64,000 nt of DNA from Paracoccaceae bacterium (GTDB lineage: Bacteria > Pseudomonadota > Alphaproteobacteria > Rhodobacterales > Rhodobacteraceae). The notes beneath the pieces were generated by a model. That model did not search any database. It saw only the letters and a list, made by a program, of their open reading frames with translations, and was not told the DNA's origin. Positions 6,784-17,181 of the stretch are shown one piece after another; the first letter of the stretch is position 1; each line of letters opens with the position of its first letter. The position numbers were made by a program, and so were the translations under genes. The DNA is taken from NCBI GenBank assembly GCA_024742835.1, contig JANSXS010000002.1, forward strand, positions 82,431-146,430. Direction: 5' to 3'.

Positions 6784-8076
6784 TCATTCTTCGTCAGGTT
6801 GCGTCGTTACGGTCGTGATCGACCGAAGGCCTTCATTTTCACTTGCGTTCTGGCAGGCGTTCTGGATCTGCAACCAACGTTCGTAACCGAGAATGTTTAG
6901 CGTATCCCTAACACCTTGTTCGATACCTAGTACGCACGGATCGAACGCCATAGACTCTGAGTTTACCACGGTGACTTGTTCAACGCCACTTCCATCCTGC
7001 TGGATCGGCTGAGCATTGGTTTCCAAGGCCAACGCGAACAGCGCGGACATGACCGCTGGTACGAGCATCGCTCCGCGAAGCGTCATGTATCCCGGCGAAT
7101 GGATACTAGCCTCTTGGTCGGGCACAAGGTCGTCGCGTCCATCAACGGTCGCAGCAATATCGTAGATCGACTGCCGATTCTGCCAAGCCTGCTCTTCGTC
7201 CGCAACCTTGCGGCAAGCTGCGACGACAGCCATTACGAAAGCGTTGAAGTGAAAATTCTCGAAGGCCGTAAACTCTGGATTGTCTGTTACAAACCGCGCG
7301 AGAAACTCTTCTCCGATCACTATGTTTTTGTAAGCAGCGCCTAGAACCCGCTCAAAAGATCGCGCCCGCATAGAGATAAAAGCATTTTGGGTTCGCAGCG
7401 CAACTGCGACCTTTGGATCAAGCTCTAGTTCATTGACGTTTGCAAGCCAACGCACACGGCGGACCACGTAGCGGCCCTGCAATAGATTGCCCGGCCCTCT
7501 ATTCGTCCAAATTTCTGGATCACCTACGATTTCACCAACCAAGGTGTAGGCTTTTTCGAACTCACCTTCTTCATTCTTAATGATGCCGGGGCTTGGCACG
7601 ACGATTAGAGCGCCAATTTTGGCGTCGTGGTATAGACCGTTGAGCCAGCCTAGATTCAATTCACGCTTTCGGCCCCAGCGCGAAGGACTAAAATCTTTAT
7701 TCCGTACTTCTCGAAGCTGCGCTTCAAGGTCTTCGCCGTCCGCGTTCACGAAGGATTGCATCTCTTCCGAGCGTGCAATCGCCTGCAACATCTCATCGGA
7801 CTTATCGTACCCAGTTCGACCGGGTAGAGGGATATGCGGATTATCTAGAAAGACTAGGGAGTGGTCCTTCATCGCCTTGAAGTGGCGATACCCTTGCCCC
7901 GGAAAAAGGCGGTAAGCAACGTCTTCGTCGTCAAATACTCGTGTCTTAATGTCAATAACAATGCTCAAGCGACTTCCCCGAAACTTCAATGCTTTTTTCG
8001 GCACACTATCCGCGAAGTTTGATCTAGTCCACACGGATAACGCGTCTGACGCATCGCTAGTACTCTCATGTACCAC
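6784..8076 (-). CDS. Putative sensor/effector protein of an undescribed two-gene cargo cassette
   Basis: Encodes 430 residues from a GTG (MVHESTSDAS...); no ATG start is available nearby and the ribosome-binding site is weak, so the start is uncertain. Residues about 65-235 show a PUA/EVE-like pattern: a strand ALIVVPSP (156-163), LVGEIVGDPE (179-188), VVRRVRWL (204-211) and ALRTQNAFISM (226-236). EVE/ASCH-type folds read modified bases in restriction-like defence proteins. The N-terminal SRLSIVIDIKTR could be a small nuclease-like strand, but this is weak. A hydrophobic stretch at 337-351 may be a buried helix or membrane segment. It is the element gene closest to tRNA-Ser and has lower GC than its surroundings. 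The function is unknown; the defence role is inferred from position. Confidence 0.6.
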   Translation of the reverse strand: MVHESTSDASDALSVWTRSNFADSVPKKALKFRGSRLSIVIDIKTRVFDDEDVAYRLFPGQGYRHFKAMKDHSLVFLDNPHIPLPGRTGYDKSDEMLQAIARSEEMQSFVNADGEDLEAQLREVRNKDFSPSRWGRKRELNLGWLNGLYHDAKIGALIVVPSPGIIKNEEGEFEKAYTLVGEIVGDPEIWTNRGPGNLLQGRYVVRRVRWLANVNELELDPKVAVALRTQNAFISMRARSFERVLGAAYKNIVIGEEFLARFVTDNPEFTAFENFHFNAFVMAVVAACRKVADEEQAWQNRQSIYDIAATVDGRDDLVPDQEASIHSPGYMTLRGAMLVPAVMSALFALALETNAQPIQQDGSGVEQVTVVNSESMAFDPCVLGIEQGVRDTLNILGYERWLQIQNACQNASENEGLRSITTVTTQPDEE

Positions 8077-8169
8077 GTAAAATTAGGCGACGACACCGCC
8101 TCAAATGTAGTAGTAGATCGTTAGTAGGTTTTGCGGCTTGCCAAATTTCAAAATGAAATCAAAGGCAAG

Positions 8170-8259
8170 TGGCGGAGAGACAGGGATTCGAACCCTGGGA
8201 TCCCGTGAAGGATCAACGGTTTTCGAGACCGCCCCGTTCGACCACTCCGGCACCTCTCC
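8170..8259 (-). tRNA. tRNA-Ser (anticodon CGA)
   Basis: Ninety bases including an encoded CCA. The acceptor 5' strand GGAGAGG pairs with TCTCTCC (one G-U), followed by discriminator G and CCA. The anticodon loop reads CTCGAAA, giving CGA, which decodes UCG. The long variable arm is typical of a class II serine tRNA. Its 3' end faces the mobile element, so the 3' part of the gene is the likely attachment site. The other attachment copy would lie left of the window. Confidence 0.95.
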
Positions 8260-8375
8260 GCGGGGTATGGACGGGGCGTGTAATGGCCTTTGCAGTGGGC
8301 TGCAAGGGGTTTGGCATTGTTTGATCATGGAATCTGCCTAGGTTATGTGCCAACGGCTTAGAAAGAGGTACGCAG

Positions 8376-9227
8376 ATGACAGTTCTATCCCACGTAAAAC
8401 GGGGCGTTTTGGCGATGAGCGTCGGTTTCGTTACCCTGTGCGCGGTTCTGTCGGTCCCGGTTCATGCCGCTGACCGTGACCGGCTCGAGGCGTTCCTGGC
8501 TGTTACGGGCTTTGACGTGGCGCTGGACTCCATCGGGCTGGCGGCGGGTAGCGCGCCGGCCATGCTGGGGATGCAGCCCAACGATTTCGGCAGCGACTGG
8601 TCCGATCAGACGCGCGAAGTTTTCGACCCCGTGCTGATGCAGGATATGGCGTTGTCCATTCTTGAAAAGGCTTTGAGCGACGATCTGCTGACTCATGCCG
8701 CGGCGTTTTACGCGTCCGATCTGGGCCAGCGCCTGGTCGAGGCGGAAAACGCGTCGCACATGGTCGAGGATGATGTCGCCAAACAGTCCGAAGGGGCCGG
8801 GATCGTCGCCCGCTGGCAAAACGAGGATGATCCGCGGCTTGACCTGTTGCAGCGGCTGAACAAAGCCATCGACAGCGCGGATACCGCCGTGCGCGCGGTC
8901 CAGGAGATCCAGTTGCGCTTTCTTATGGCAGCCTCGAATTCCGGGGTTCTGGAAGGCAGGATCGACGAGGCGACGCTGCGGGCGAGGCTAAAGGAAAGCA
9001 CCCCGCAACTGCGCCGCAGCCTAGAGCAATCGGGCCTCGCGGCCGCGGCCTACACATATCAGAACTTCAGCAAGGAGGATCTGGCGGGCTATCTCGCGGC
9101 GCTTGAGCATCCTGACATGCAGAAGGTGTACGAACTTATGAACGGCGTGCAGTTCGAGATCATGGCCAACAGATTCGAGGCTCTGGCCGCGAAAATGGCC
9201 GACATGCATCCCGGGCAGGAACTGTGA
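8376..9227 (+). CDS. Exported DUF2059-family protein
   Basis: Encodes 283 residues from an ATG preceded by AAAGAGG. Residues 1-31 form a signal peptide (basic start, hydrophobic core, cut after VHAA). The mature part contains the DUF2059-type helical pattern, including FYASDLGQRLVEAE and YEL-rich C-terminal helices (LAGYLAALEHPDMQKVYELMNGVQ). Periplasmic location is likely; the family has no firm function. The downstream gene encodes a second protein of the same kind and overlaps the stop, so the pair looks like a tandem duplication. Confidence 0.8.
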   Translation: MTVLSHVKRGVLAMSVGFVTLCAVLSVPVHAADRDRLEAFLAVTGFDVALDSIGLAAGSAPAMLGMQPNDFGSDWSDQTREVFDPVLMQDMALSILEKALSDDLLTHAAAFYASDLGQRLVEAENASHMVEDDVAKQSEGAGIVARWQNEDDPRLDLLQRLNKAIDSADTAVRAVQEIQLRFLMAASNSGVLEGRIDEATLRARLKESTPQLRRSLEQSGLAAAAYTYQNFSKEDLAGYLAALEHPDMQKVYELMNGVQFEIMANRFEALAAKMADMHPGQEL

Positions 9228-10045
9228 TGACGCGGATGATGCGCCTGGCTGCGGTCGCCGGGCTTTGGGCCGGCACGGCATTGGCCGAAGACAGTGGCGA
9301 CATGGCGGCGCTGCTTGACGCGTTGCGCATCGAGGGCGCTGTCGAAATCATGCGCGCCGAGGGGCTTGACTATGGCGCGGACGTTGGCGCGGAGATGGTG
9401 CCCGGCGTCAGCCAAGCGGCCTGGGCCGCGCGGGTGGCAGAGGTTTACAACAGTGACCGCATGGCGCGGCAGGTGTCAGACGGGTTGCGCGACGCCCTTG
9501 CGCCGGAACATGTCGGCCCGGTCCTGACCTTCCTGCAATCCGAGACCGGACAAGACATCATCGCGCTGGAAATCTCTGCGCGCGAGGCGTTTCTCGACCC
9601 GGCCACCGAAGAGGCTGCCTTTGCCAGCTATGAGGAGGCCAAGCGCGCCAAAACCCCGCTTTACCAACAGGTTCAGGGGCTGATCGACGACAGTTCGCTT
9701 GTTGATTTCAACGTTATGGGCGCGCTGAATTCGAACCTGATGTTCTATCGCGGCCTCGATGAGGGCGGCGCGATCGAGATGCCGGAATCCGAAATGCTGT
9801 CGGATGTCTGGGCGCAGGAAGAGGCCGTTCGCGACGACTCCGCCGCGTGGCTTGGCGCATTCCTGATGATGGCGTATCGCCCGCTGGAGCCCGAGGCGCT
9901 GGAGGCTTACGCGGCCTTTTATCGGTCCGAGCCGGGACGCGCGCTGAACGCCGCCATTTTCAGAGCTTACGATGGCATGTACGAACAGGTTTCGTATCTG
10001 CTGGGGCTGGCCGTGGCGCAACAGATGACCAGCGAGGAGCTTTGA
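9227..10045 (+). CDS. Second exported DUF2059-family protein
   Basis: Encodes 272 residues from the ATG that overlaps the preceding stop (TGATG); a GTG three bases earlier is possible. The N-terminus MTRMMRLAAVAGLWAGTALA is a signal peptide. The mature protein shares helical motifs with its neighbour (VGPVLTFLQSETGQDIIALE; LEAYAAFYRSEPGRALNAAIFRAYD), supporting an old duplication. It is acidic and probably periplasmic. A hairpin with a T-run follows at 10131-10157. Confidence 0.78.
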   Translation: MTRMMRLAAVAGLWAGTALAEDSGDMAALLDALRIEGAVEIMRAEGLDYGADVGAEMVPGVSQAAWAARVAEVYNSDRMARQVSDGLRDALAPEHVGPVLTFLQSETGQDIIALEISAREAFLDPATEEAAFASYEEAKRAKTPLYQQVQGLIDDSSLVDFNVMGALNSNLMFYRGLDEGGAIEMPESEMLSDVWAQEEAVRDDSAAWLGAFLMMAYRPLEPEALEAYAAFYRSEPGRALNAAIFRAYDGMYEQVSYLLGLAVAQQMTSEEL

Positions 10046-10130
10046 GCCGGGCTTGTTTTCTGACCTATCAAAACAAGCGGGTTTCGGGCTTGACAGGTGA
10101 GCGCATCGTGACGATAAGCCCGCAACCCGG

Positions 10131-10157
10131 TCAGGTGTGCCTGCCGGGGTTTTTGCA
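10131..10157 (+). terminator. Rho-independent terminator after the DUF2059 pair
   Basis: CCGG-T-CAGG pairs with CCTG-CCGG around a TGTG loop (one bulged T), followed by GGTTTTTG. It lies between the DUF2059 genes and rplU and would isolate the ribosomal protein operon. Confidence 0.6.
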
Positions 10158-10263
10158 ATGACGCCCACATGTGTTGGGCGCGCTGTCCGCGGCAGGCCAT
10201 GATGGCCGCAACATGGGGATAACCCCAGGCCACAGGACGCGGGATATGAAAAGGAAGATTGGG

Positions 10264-10959
10264 ATGTTCGCGGTCCTCAAGACCGGTGGCAAGCAGTACA
10301 AGGTCCAGTCGGGCGATATGCTCCGTGTGGAAAAGCTTGCGGCAGATGCCGGTGAAAAAGTACAATTCAACGAAATCCTGATGCTGGGCGGCGAAACGGC
10401 CGTGATCGGCGCGCCGTTTGTCGACGGCGCCGCTGTTCAGGCAGAGGTTGTTGACCAGATCAAGGGCGACAAGGTCATTCACTTCGTCAAGCGCCGCCGT
10501 AAGCACGGTTCGCAGCGCACGAAGGGCCACCGTCAGCAACTGACCGTTCTGCGCGTGACCGAGATCCTTGAAAAAGGTGCGGACGCGACGGGCGTAAAGG
10601 CCGCGATGGGCGCGGGTTCGGTTCCTGCGGTTGCCGGGCTGGGTGATGCCAGGATCGCCACCAACAAGTCAGAGCAGGCCGACATGGCCGCCCGCGTCAA
10701 GGCGGATGACGATAGCGCAAAGGCAAAGCCCGTGGCAGAGGCCGGTGTTGCGGCGGGTGCCGCGGACGACCTCAAGAAATTGTCGGGAGTTGGTCCCGCG
10801 CTGGAAAAGAAGCTGCACGCCGCTGGTGTCACCACCTTCGCCCAGATCGCCGCATGGACCGAAGAAGACATTGCTGCTATGGACGAGAAACTGTCGTTCA
10901 AGGGCCGGATCGAGCGTGAAGGCTGGGTCGATCAGGCCAAAGACATCGTCAAAGGCTAA
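10264..10959 (+). CDS. rplU: 50S ribosomal protein L21 with long C-terminal extension
   Basis: Encodes 231 residues from the ATG in front of [17 protein letters not shown], preceded by AGGAAG; an earlier in-frame ATG at 10171 is not supported. Residues 1-103 are a complete L21 ([26 protein letters not shown]). The remaining ~130 residues are an Ala/Lys-rich linker plus a helix-hairpin-helix-like domain ([36 protein letters not shown], about 171-206). This extension is usual in Rhodobacterales and absent from the ~103-residue E. coli protein. Partner of rpmA immediately downstream. Confidence 0.97.
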   Translation: MFAVLKTGGKQYKVQSGDMLRVEKLAADAGEKVQFNEILMLGGETAVIGAPFVDGAAVQAEVVDQIKGDKVIHFVKRRRKHGSQRTKGHRQQLTVLRVTEILEKGADATGVKAAMGAGSVPAVAGLGDARIATNKSEQADMAARVKADDDSAKAKPVAEAGVAAGAADDLKKLSGVGPALEKKLHAAGVTTFAQIAAWTEEDIAAMDEKLSFKGRIEREGWVDQAKDIVKG

Positions 10960-10970
10960 GGAGAAGCGAG

Positions 10971-11240
10971 ATGGCACATAAAAAAGCAGGCGGTTCATCC
11001 CGCAACGGGCGCGACTCGGCTGGCCGCCGTCTTGGCGTCAAGAAATACGGTGGCGAAGCCGTCATTCCGGGCAACATCCTCGTGCGTCAGCGCGGCAACA
11101 AGTTCTGGCCCGGCGACAATGTCGGTCAGGGCAAGGACCACACGCTGTTTGCCACGGTCGAAGGCGCGGTTCAGTTCCGCAAGGGGCTGAAAGGACGCAC
11201 CTTCATTTCCGTGACACCGGTGGCAGAGGCCGCCGAGTAA
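10971..11240 (+). CDS. rpmA: 50S ribosomal protein L27
   Basis: Encodes 89 residues ([20 protein letters not shown]...), the full length of bacterial L27, with the conserved N-terminal tail that reaches the peptidyl-transferase centre and the block [22 protein letters not shown]. It lies 11 bases after rplU behind GGAGAAGCGAG and forms the standard rplU-rpmA operon. No cleavable N-terminal extension of the Firmicutes type is present. Confidence 0.98.
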   Translation: MAHKKAGGSSRNGRDSAGRRLGVKKYGGEAVIPGNILVRQRGNKFWPGDNVGQGKDHTLFATVEGAVQFRKGLKGRTFISVTPVAEAAE

Positions 11241-11267
11241 GCCGACGTCTCAGGATCTGACACATCG

Positions 11268-11303
11268 ACGGGATCGGCAGGAAACGCCGGTCCCGTTTGC
11301 TTT
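11268..11303 (+). terminator. Terminator after rpmA
   Basis: ACGGGA-T-CGGC pairs with GCCG-G-TCCCGT around AGGAAAC, followed by TTGCTTTT. It lies 28 bases past the rpmA stop, the expected end of the rplU-rpmA transcript. Confidence 0.65.
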
Positions 11304-11464
11304 TGAGCTTTGGCAACGCTGCGGCGCGGGTTCATGCAAATGCCATGATACTGCGTCAAGGGGTCGGTCACGTGGACACACCCGCCCCGCGTGTGAGTCA
11401 GATCAAGGCCCAAGCGGCGCGTGGCGTTCAAAAAGCCGGCGGCGCATTCCAGAGGACAGAGCAC

Positions 11465-12004
11465 ATGAAATTCGAGCATATCACCAGCCAGCCGGTTCTT
11501 GATGCCGGTCGTTTCGCCCTGCGCCCGTTGCGCGGCTCTGACGCGGCGCTGATAGAGCGTTATGCAGGCGACGAGCGCGTGGCACGGCGCAGCATGACGA
11601 TCCCGCACCCGATGCCGCGCGGCCACGCCGAGACGATGATCGCGCGGGCCAAGGATACCAAGCACGCCGAGACTGTCTGGGCGATGGATGCGTCCGGTCT
11701 GGGCGGCTGCGCCTTGATGGGGTTGATCCACCTGTCGGAACTGGATCGCGGACAGGCGGAAATCTCGTACTGGGTGGCACCGGATTTCTGGAATGGCGGC
11801 GTCGCCTCGCGGACTGTGGCGGCTCTGATCAACGCCAATCCGCAAGGCTCGCGAACGATCTTTGCCAGCGTCGTTCAGGACAACCCCGCCTCTGCCCGTG
11901 TTCTGATCAACAATGGCTTTGCCTATCTGGGCGACGCCGAAAGCTTTTGCGTGGCGCGCAATGCCAAGGTGCCGACCTGGACCTATTCGAAGAAACTGGA
12001 TTGA
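11465..12004 (+). CDS. GNAT-family N-acetyltransferase (RimJ/RimL-like)
   Basis: Encodes 179 residues from the ATG at MKFEHITSQPVLDAGRFALRPLRGSD, preceded by AGAGGACAGAG; the frame extends upstream without a better start. It resembles RimJ/RimL-type GNAT proteins: TGRFxLRPL-like entry, SYWVAPDFWNGGVASRTVAALI (acetyl-CoA-binding helix region, about 97-118) and ARVLINNGFAYLGDAESF near the C-terminus. It probably acetylates a protein N-terminus or small amine. In many Rhodobacterales a GNAT gene lies between rpmA and obgE, as here. Confidence 0.85.
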   Translation: MKFEHITSQPVLDAGRFALRPLRGSDAALIERYAGDERVARRSMTIPHPMPRGHAETMIARAKDTKHAETVWAMDASGLGGCALMGLIHLSELDRGQAEISYWVAPDFWNGGVASRTVAALINANPQGSRTIFASVVQDNPASARVLINNGFAYLGDAESFCVARNAKVPTWTYSKKLD

Positions 12005-12027
12005 GCCGGGCAGGGCCTTTGGCGTAA

Positions 12028-14168
<2,141 letters not shown>

Positions 14169-14212
14169 TCCAATTTGCGAGTAGACTGCACCAACCGTTG
14201 GAGGGCTGAAAG

Positions 14213-15478
14213 ATGAAGGATCTGGACAACATTCCCGCGCTGATGGCGGATATCGGCAGCCGCGCCCGCGCGGCGGCGGCGGATCTGGCGACAGCCCGGC
14301 CCGAGACCAAACAGGCAGCGCTTGAGGCCGCGGCAGAGGCGGTCTGGAACGCGCGCGCCGACATCATGGCGGCCAATGCCAAGGATCTGGAGCATGGCCG
14401 CAACAAGGGGCTAAGCGCCGCGATGATGGACCGCCTGATGCTGGACGAGGCGCGCATTCACGGGATTTGCGACGGTCTGCGCGCGGTCGCGGCACAGGAC
14501 GACCCGGTGGGCGAGGTGCTGGCCGAGTGGGACCGCCCCTCGGGGTTGCATATCCGCCGGGTGCGCACACCGCTTGGCGTGATCGGCGTGATCTACGAAT
14601 CGCGGCCCAACGTGACGGCGGATGCGGGTGCGCTATGCCTGAAATCCGGCAACGCGGTGATCCTGCGCGGCGGGTCGGAAAGTTTTCATTCTTCAGGTGC
14701 CATCTATGCCTGCCTTGTTCAGGGGCTGCGGGCGGCGGGCCTGCCCGAGGATGCTGTACAGCTTGTGCCCACGCGCGACCGTGCGGCGGTGCAGGAAATG
14801 CTGACCATGACCGATACAATCGACGTGATCGTGCCGCGCGGCGGCAAAGGGCTTGTGGGCCTTGTCCAACGCGAGGCGCGGGTTCCTGTCTTTGCCCATC
14901 TCGAAGGCATCGTGCATATCTATATCGACGCCGATGCCGATCCCGAAAAGGCGCTGCGCGTGGTGCTGAACGCCAAGACCCGGCGCACCGGCATCTGTGG
15001 CGCGGCGGAATGCCTGTTGATCCATGAAGACGTGGTCGACACGATTGGACAGGGTGTGATCAAGGCGCTGATCGAAAAGGGGGTCGAGGTGCGCGCCGAC
15101 GCGCGGCTTCAATCCGTGCCCGGCACAGTGCCCGCAAAGCAGGACGATTGGGGGCGCGAGTATCTGGATATGATCATCGCCGCGAAATGCGTCAAGAATA
15201 TCGGGGAAGCCATTGATCATATTCGGATATTTGGCTCCAATCACACCGATTGCATTCTGACGGAGGACGATGGCGCGGCGGCGGAATTCTTTGCCCGGCT
15301 CGATAGTGCGATCCTGATGCGCAACGCCTCGACCCAGTTTGCCGATGGTGGCGAATTTGGCATGGGGGCGGAAATCGGCATCGCAACCGGCAAGATGCAC
15401 GCGCGCGGCCCGGTTGGCGCGGCCCAGTTGACCAGTTTCAAATATCTGGTCGAAGGTGATGGATCTACGCGGGGGTAA
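14213..15478 (+). CDS. proA: Gamma-glutamyl phosphate reductase
   Basis: Encodes 421 residues. NADPH-dependent reduction of glutamyl phosphate to glutamate semialdehyde, using the product of the adjacent proB. It shows the aldehyde-dehydrogenase-like signature: [43 protein letters not shown] and the catalytic Cys in [13 protein letters not shown]. The C-terminal oligomerisation region includes [23 protein letters not shown]. Length is normal. The 3' end overlaps chpT on the opposite strand by 14 bases. Confidence 0.97.
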   Translation: MKDLDNIPALMADIGSRARAAAADLATARPETKQAALEAAAEAVWNARADIMAANAKDLEHGRNKGLSAAMMDRLMLDEARIHGICDGLRAVAAQDDPVGEVLAEWDRPSGLHIRRVRTPLGVIGVIYESRPNVTADAGALCLKSGNAVILRGGSESFHSSGAIYACLVQGLRAAGLPEDAVQLVPTRDRAAVQEMLTMTDTIDVIVPRGGKGLVGLVQREARVPVFAHLEGIVHIYIDADADPEKALRVVLNAKTRRTGICGAAECLLIHEDVVDTIGQGVIKALIEKGVEVRADARLQSVPGTVPAKQDDWGREYLDMIIAAKCVKNIGEAIDHIRIFGSNHTDCILTEDDGAAAEFFARLDSAILMRNASTQFADGGEFGMGAEIGIATGKMHARGPVGAAQLTSFKYLVEGDGSTRG

Positions 15479-16076
15479 TCTCGATCATGAGATCTGTTTC
15501 TGATGCCTGTGCAACATAGCTCATGTTGCTGTCTGCGGTCAGCAGCGGCAGAAGCGTGAATTGCACATCGGCCGGTGTCACGCTTTGATCTTTGCGGTGC
15601 TCTTGCAGGGCCAACCAATGCCCGCTCGTGGTGACAAGGCGCGGACCGGTCGCCGTGACCCGCCATGCGCCACTGTCCTGGGTGACGGTAATATCCCCAC
15701 CCTGTGGCAGCGCCGGTTCCATGCACAAGAGCGCGAGCAGCACCAGACGGATCTCGGCCCGTGGGAACGCGCCGTCGGGAAACGCGGTGCAACGGATGCG
15801 GCCATCCGTGTAAAGGTCGCGCAGGATCGTGCGCACGTCGTCGCCGCCGGTCATCTGCCCCCGAGAGCTGTGTCCAAAAACAAGGCGATAGAGGCGAATC
15901 CGGGCATTCGCGTTGACCACGCTTTGCGCAAGAAGATCCAGTTCGGGCGTGCGCGCGGCACCCGACAGCTCCAAAAGCTCAAGCCCGTTGGTGATCGCGC
16001 CGATCGGGCTGGCCAGATCATGGCAGATACGAGAGCCTATCAACGTGGCGATTGTGCTGATATCGTTGGTATTCAT
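15465..16076 (-). CDS. chpT: ChpT-like histidine phosphotransferase (CtrA pathway)
   Basis: Encodes 203 residues from the ATG at [24 protein letters not shown], preceded by GGGAAAAG; a TTG 15 bases upstream is less likely. The phosphorylatable His is probably H19 in [13 protein letters not shown], followed by a long dimerisation hairpin and a degenerate ATPase-like domain without nucleotide-binding boxes, as in ChpT. In alphaproteobacteria ChpT passes phosphate from CckA to CtrA and CpdR; in roseobacters it controls motility, gene-transfer-agent and quorum-related genes. It is divergent from the DUF3553 gene. Confidence 0.85.
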   Translation of the reverse strand: MNTNDISTIATLIGSRICHDLASPIGAITNGLELLELSGAARTPELDLLAQSVVNANARIRLYRLVFGHSSRGQMTGGDDVRTILRDLYTDGRIRCTAFPDGAFPRAEIRLVLLALLCMEPALPQGGDITVTQDSGAWRVTATGPRLVTTSGHWLALQEHRKDQSVTPADVQFTLLPLLTADSNMSYVAQASETDLMIEITPA

Positions 16077-16102
16077 ATTCTTTTCCCGCAACCGGAGCCG
16101 TC

Positions 16103-16285
16103 ATGTCCGATCTGAATTCGTTCCTGGAACCCGGAATGCTGGTGCAGCATCCCGGCCAACCCGAGTGGGGGACCGGACAGGTCCAGTCCAATATTGGTGG
16201 CAAGATCACCGTGAATTTCCAGGATTTTGGCAAGGTTGTGATTGATGGATCCAGAGTTGAGCTATTGCCTGTGACTCAACCATAG
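16103..16285 (+). CDS. DUF3553-family small protein
   Basis: Encodes 60 residues, full length for the family: FLEPGMLVQHPGQPEWGTGQVQSNIGGKITVNFQDFGKVVIDGSRVELLPV. The pattern is a small SH3/KOW-like beta barrel (GxxVxHPxxPxWGxGxVxS), similar to the tail domain of UvrD/PcrA helicases and RNA polymerase-interacting modules. Divergently transcribed from chpT with 26 bases between starts. The function is not known; nucleic-acid or RNA polymerase binding is an inference from the fold. Confidence 0.88.
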   Translation: MSDLNSFLEPGMLVQHPGQPEWGTGQVQSNIGGKITVNFQDFGKVVIDGSRVELLPVTQP

Positions 16286-16413
16286 ATCTGGTTAGAGAAA
16301 GATTAAAGCCATCGCTTTTTCCTCACCGTAATCAACCTGAGTCGGAAAACGTGAACGGGTTGGACACAGACCCGGGTGTCACAAGAACCTTCAGACAAAG
16401 GAAAACCACCCAG

Positions 16414-17181
16414 ATGCAGGCAGACCAAGCGCCTTTCAGCGTTCGACTGGCCCGGACCACGGAGGATCTGCGGGCGGCGCAAAGGCTGCGCTATGACGTT
16501 TTCGTCGAGGAACTGGGCGGGGACGGTCCTTTGGTGGATCACACCGCCCGGCTGGAGAAGGACCATTACGACGAGATTTTCGACCACCTGCTTTTGGCGG
16601 ATGAGGCCCAAAACGGCCAGATTGTCGGCGTTTACAGGCTCTTGCGCGACGATCAGGCCCGCGCGGCGGGGCAATTCTATTCCGAAGACGAATATGACCT
16701 GACGGCGCTCAAACGCTCTGGACGGCGTCTGATGGAACTTGGCCGCTCTTGTCTGGCGCAGGGTTATCGCGGCGGGACGGCGATGTTTCACCTATGGGCA
16801 GGTCTAGCCGAATATATCGCGCGCCACGAGATCGAAATCCTGTTCGGCGTGGCCAGCTTTCATGGCACCGATCCACGGGCGCTGGCGCAAGCGCTCTCGC
16901 TTTTGCATCACCGCCACCTTGCGCCCGAACCCCTTCGGGTGCGCGCGCTGGAGGCCTATTACCAGCCGATGGACCTTTTGCCCGAGGACCGGATCGACCG
17001 CCGCGCGGCGATGGTGCAGGTGCCCGCCCTGATCAAGGCGTATCTCAGACTGGGAGGTTTCGTCGGTGACGGAGCCTTTGTGGATCATGCGTTCAACACC
17101 ACGGATGTCTGTCTGGTGATGGATACAACGATGCTTAACGAACGGCAAAAAAGCATTTATTCCAAGGGTGTTGAAAGGTGA
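16414..17181 (+). CDS. olsB: L-ornithine N-alpha-acyltransferase
   Basis: Encodes 255 residues from the ATG before QADQAPFSVRLARTTEDLRAAQRLRYDVFVEELGGDG; a GTG at 16351 would add 21 residues. It transfers a 3-hydroxyacyl chain from ACP to ornithine, giving lyso-ornithine lipid. The OlsB/autoinducer-synthase-like GNAT fold is clear: RLRYDVFVEELG, GVYRLLR, ELGRSCLAQGYRGGTAMFHLW and GVASFHGTDPRALAQALSLLHH. It overlaps olsA by 4 bases (GTGA). Together they make phosphorus-free membrane lipids, often induced on phosphate limitation. An imperfect CtrA-like site (TTAG-N7-TTAA) lies at 16292-16306. Confidence 0.9.
   Translation: MQADQAPFSVRLARTTEDLRAAQRLRYDVFVEELGGDGPLVDHTARLEKDHYDEIFDHLLLADEAQNGQIVGVYRLLRDDQARAAGQFYSEDEYDLTALKRSGRRLMELGRSCLAQGYRGGTAMFHLWAGLAEYIARHEIEILFGVASFHGTDPRALAQALSLLHHRHLAPEPLRVRALEAYYQPMDLLPEDRIDRRAAMVQVPALIKAYLRLGGFVGDGAFVDHAFNTTDVCLVMDTTMLNERQKSIYSKGVER

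Noticed and set aside
10091..10125. TTGACA-containing promoter for a small RNA before the 10131 terminator.
   Set aside because: The -10 is poor and the distance to the hairpin would leave almost no transcript.
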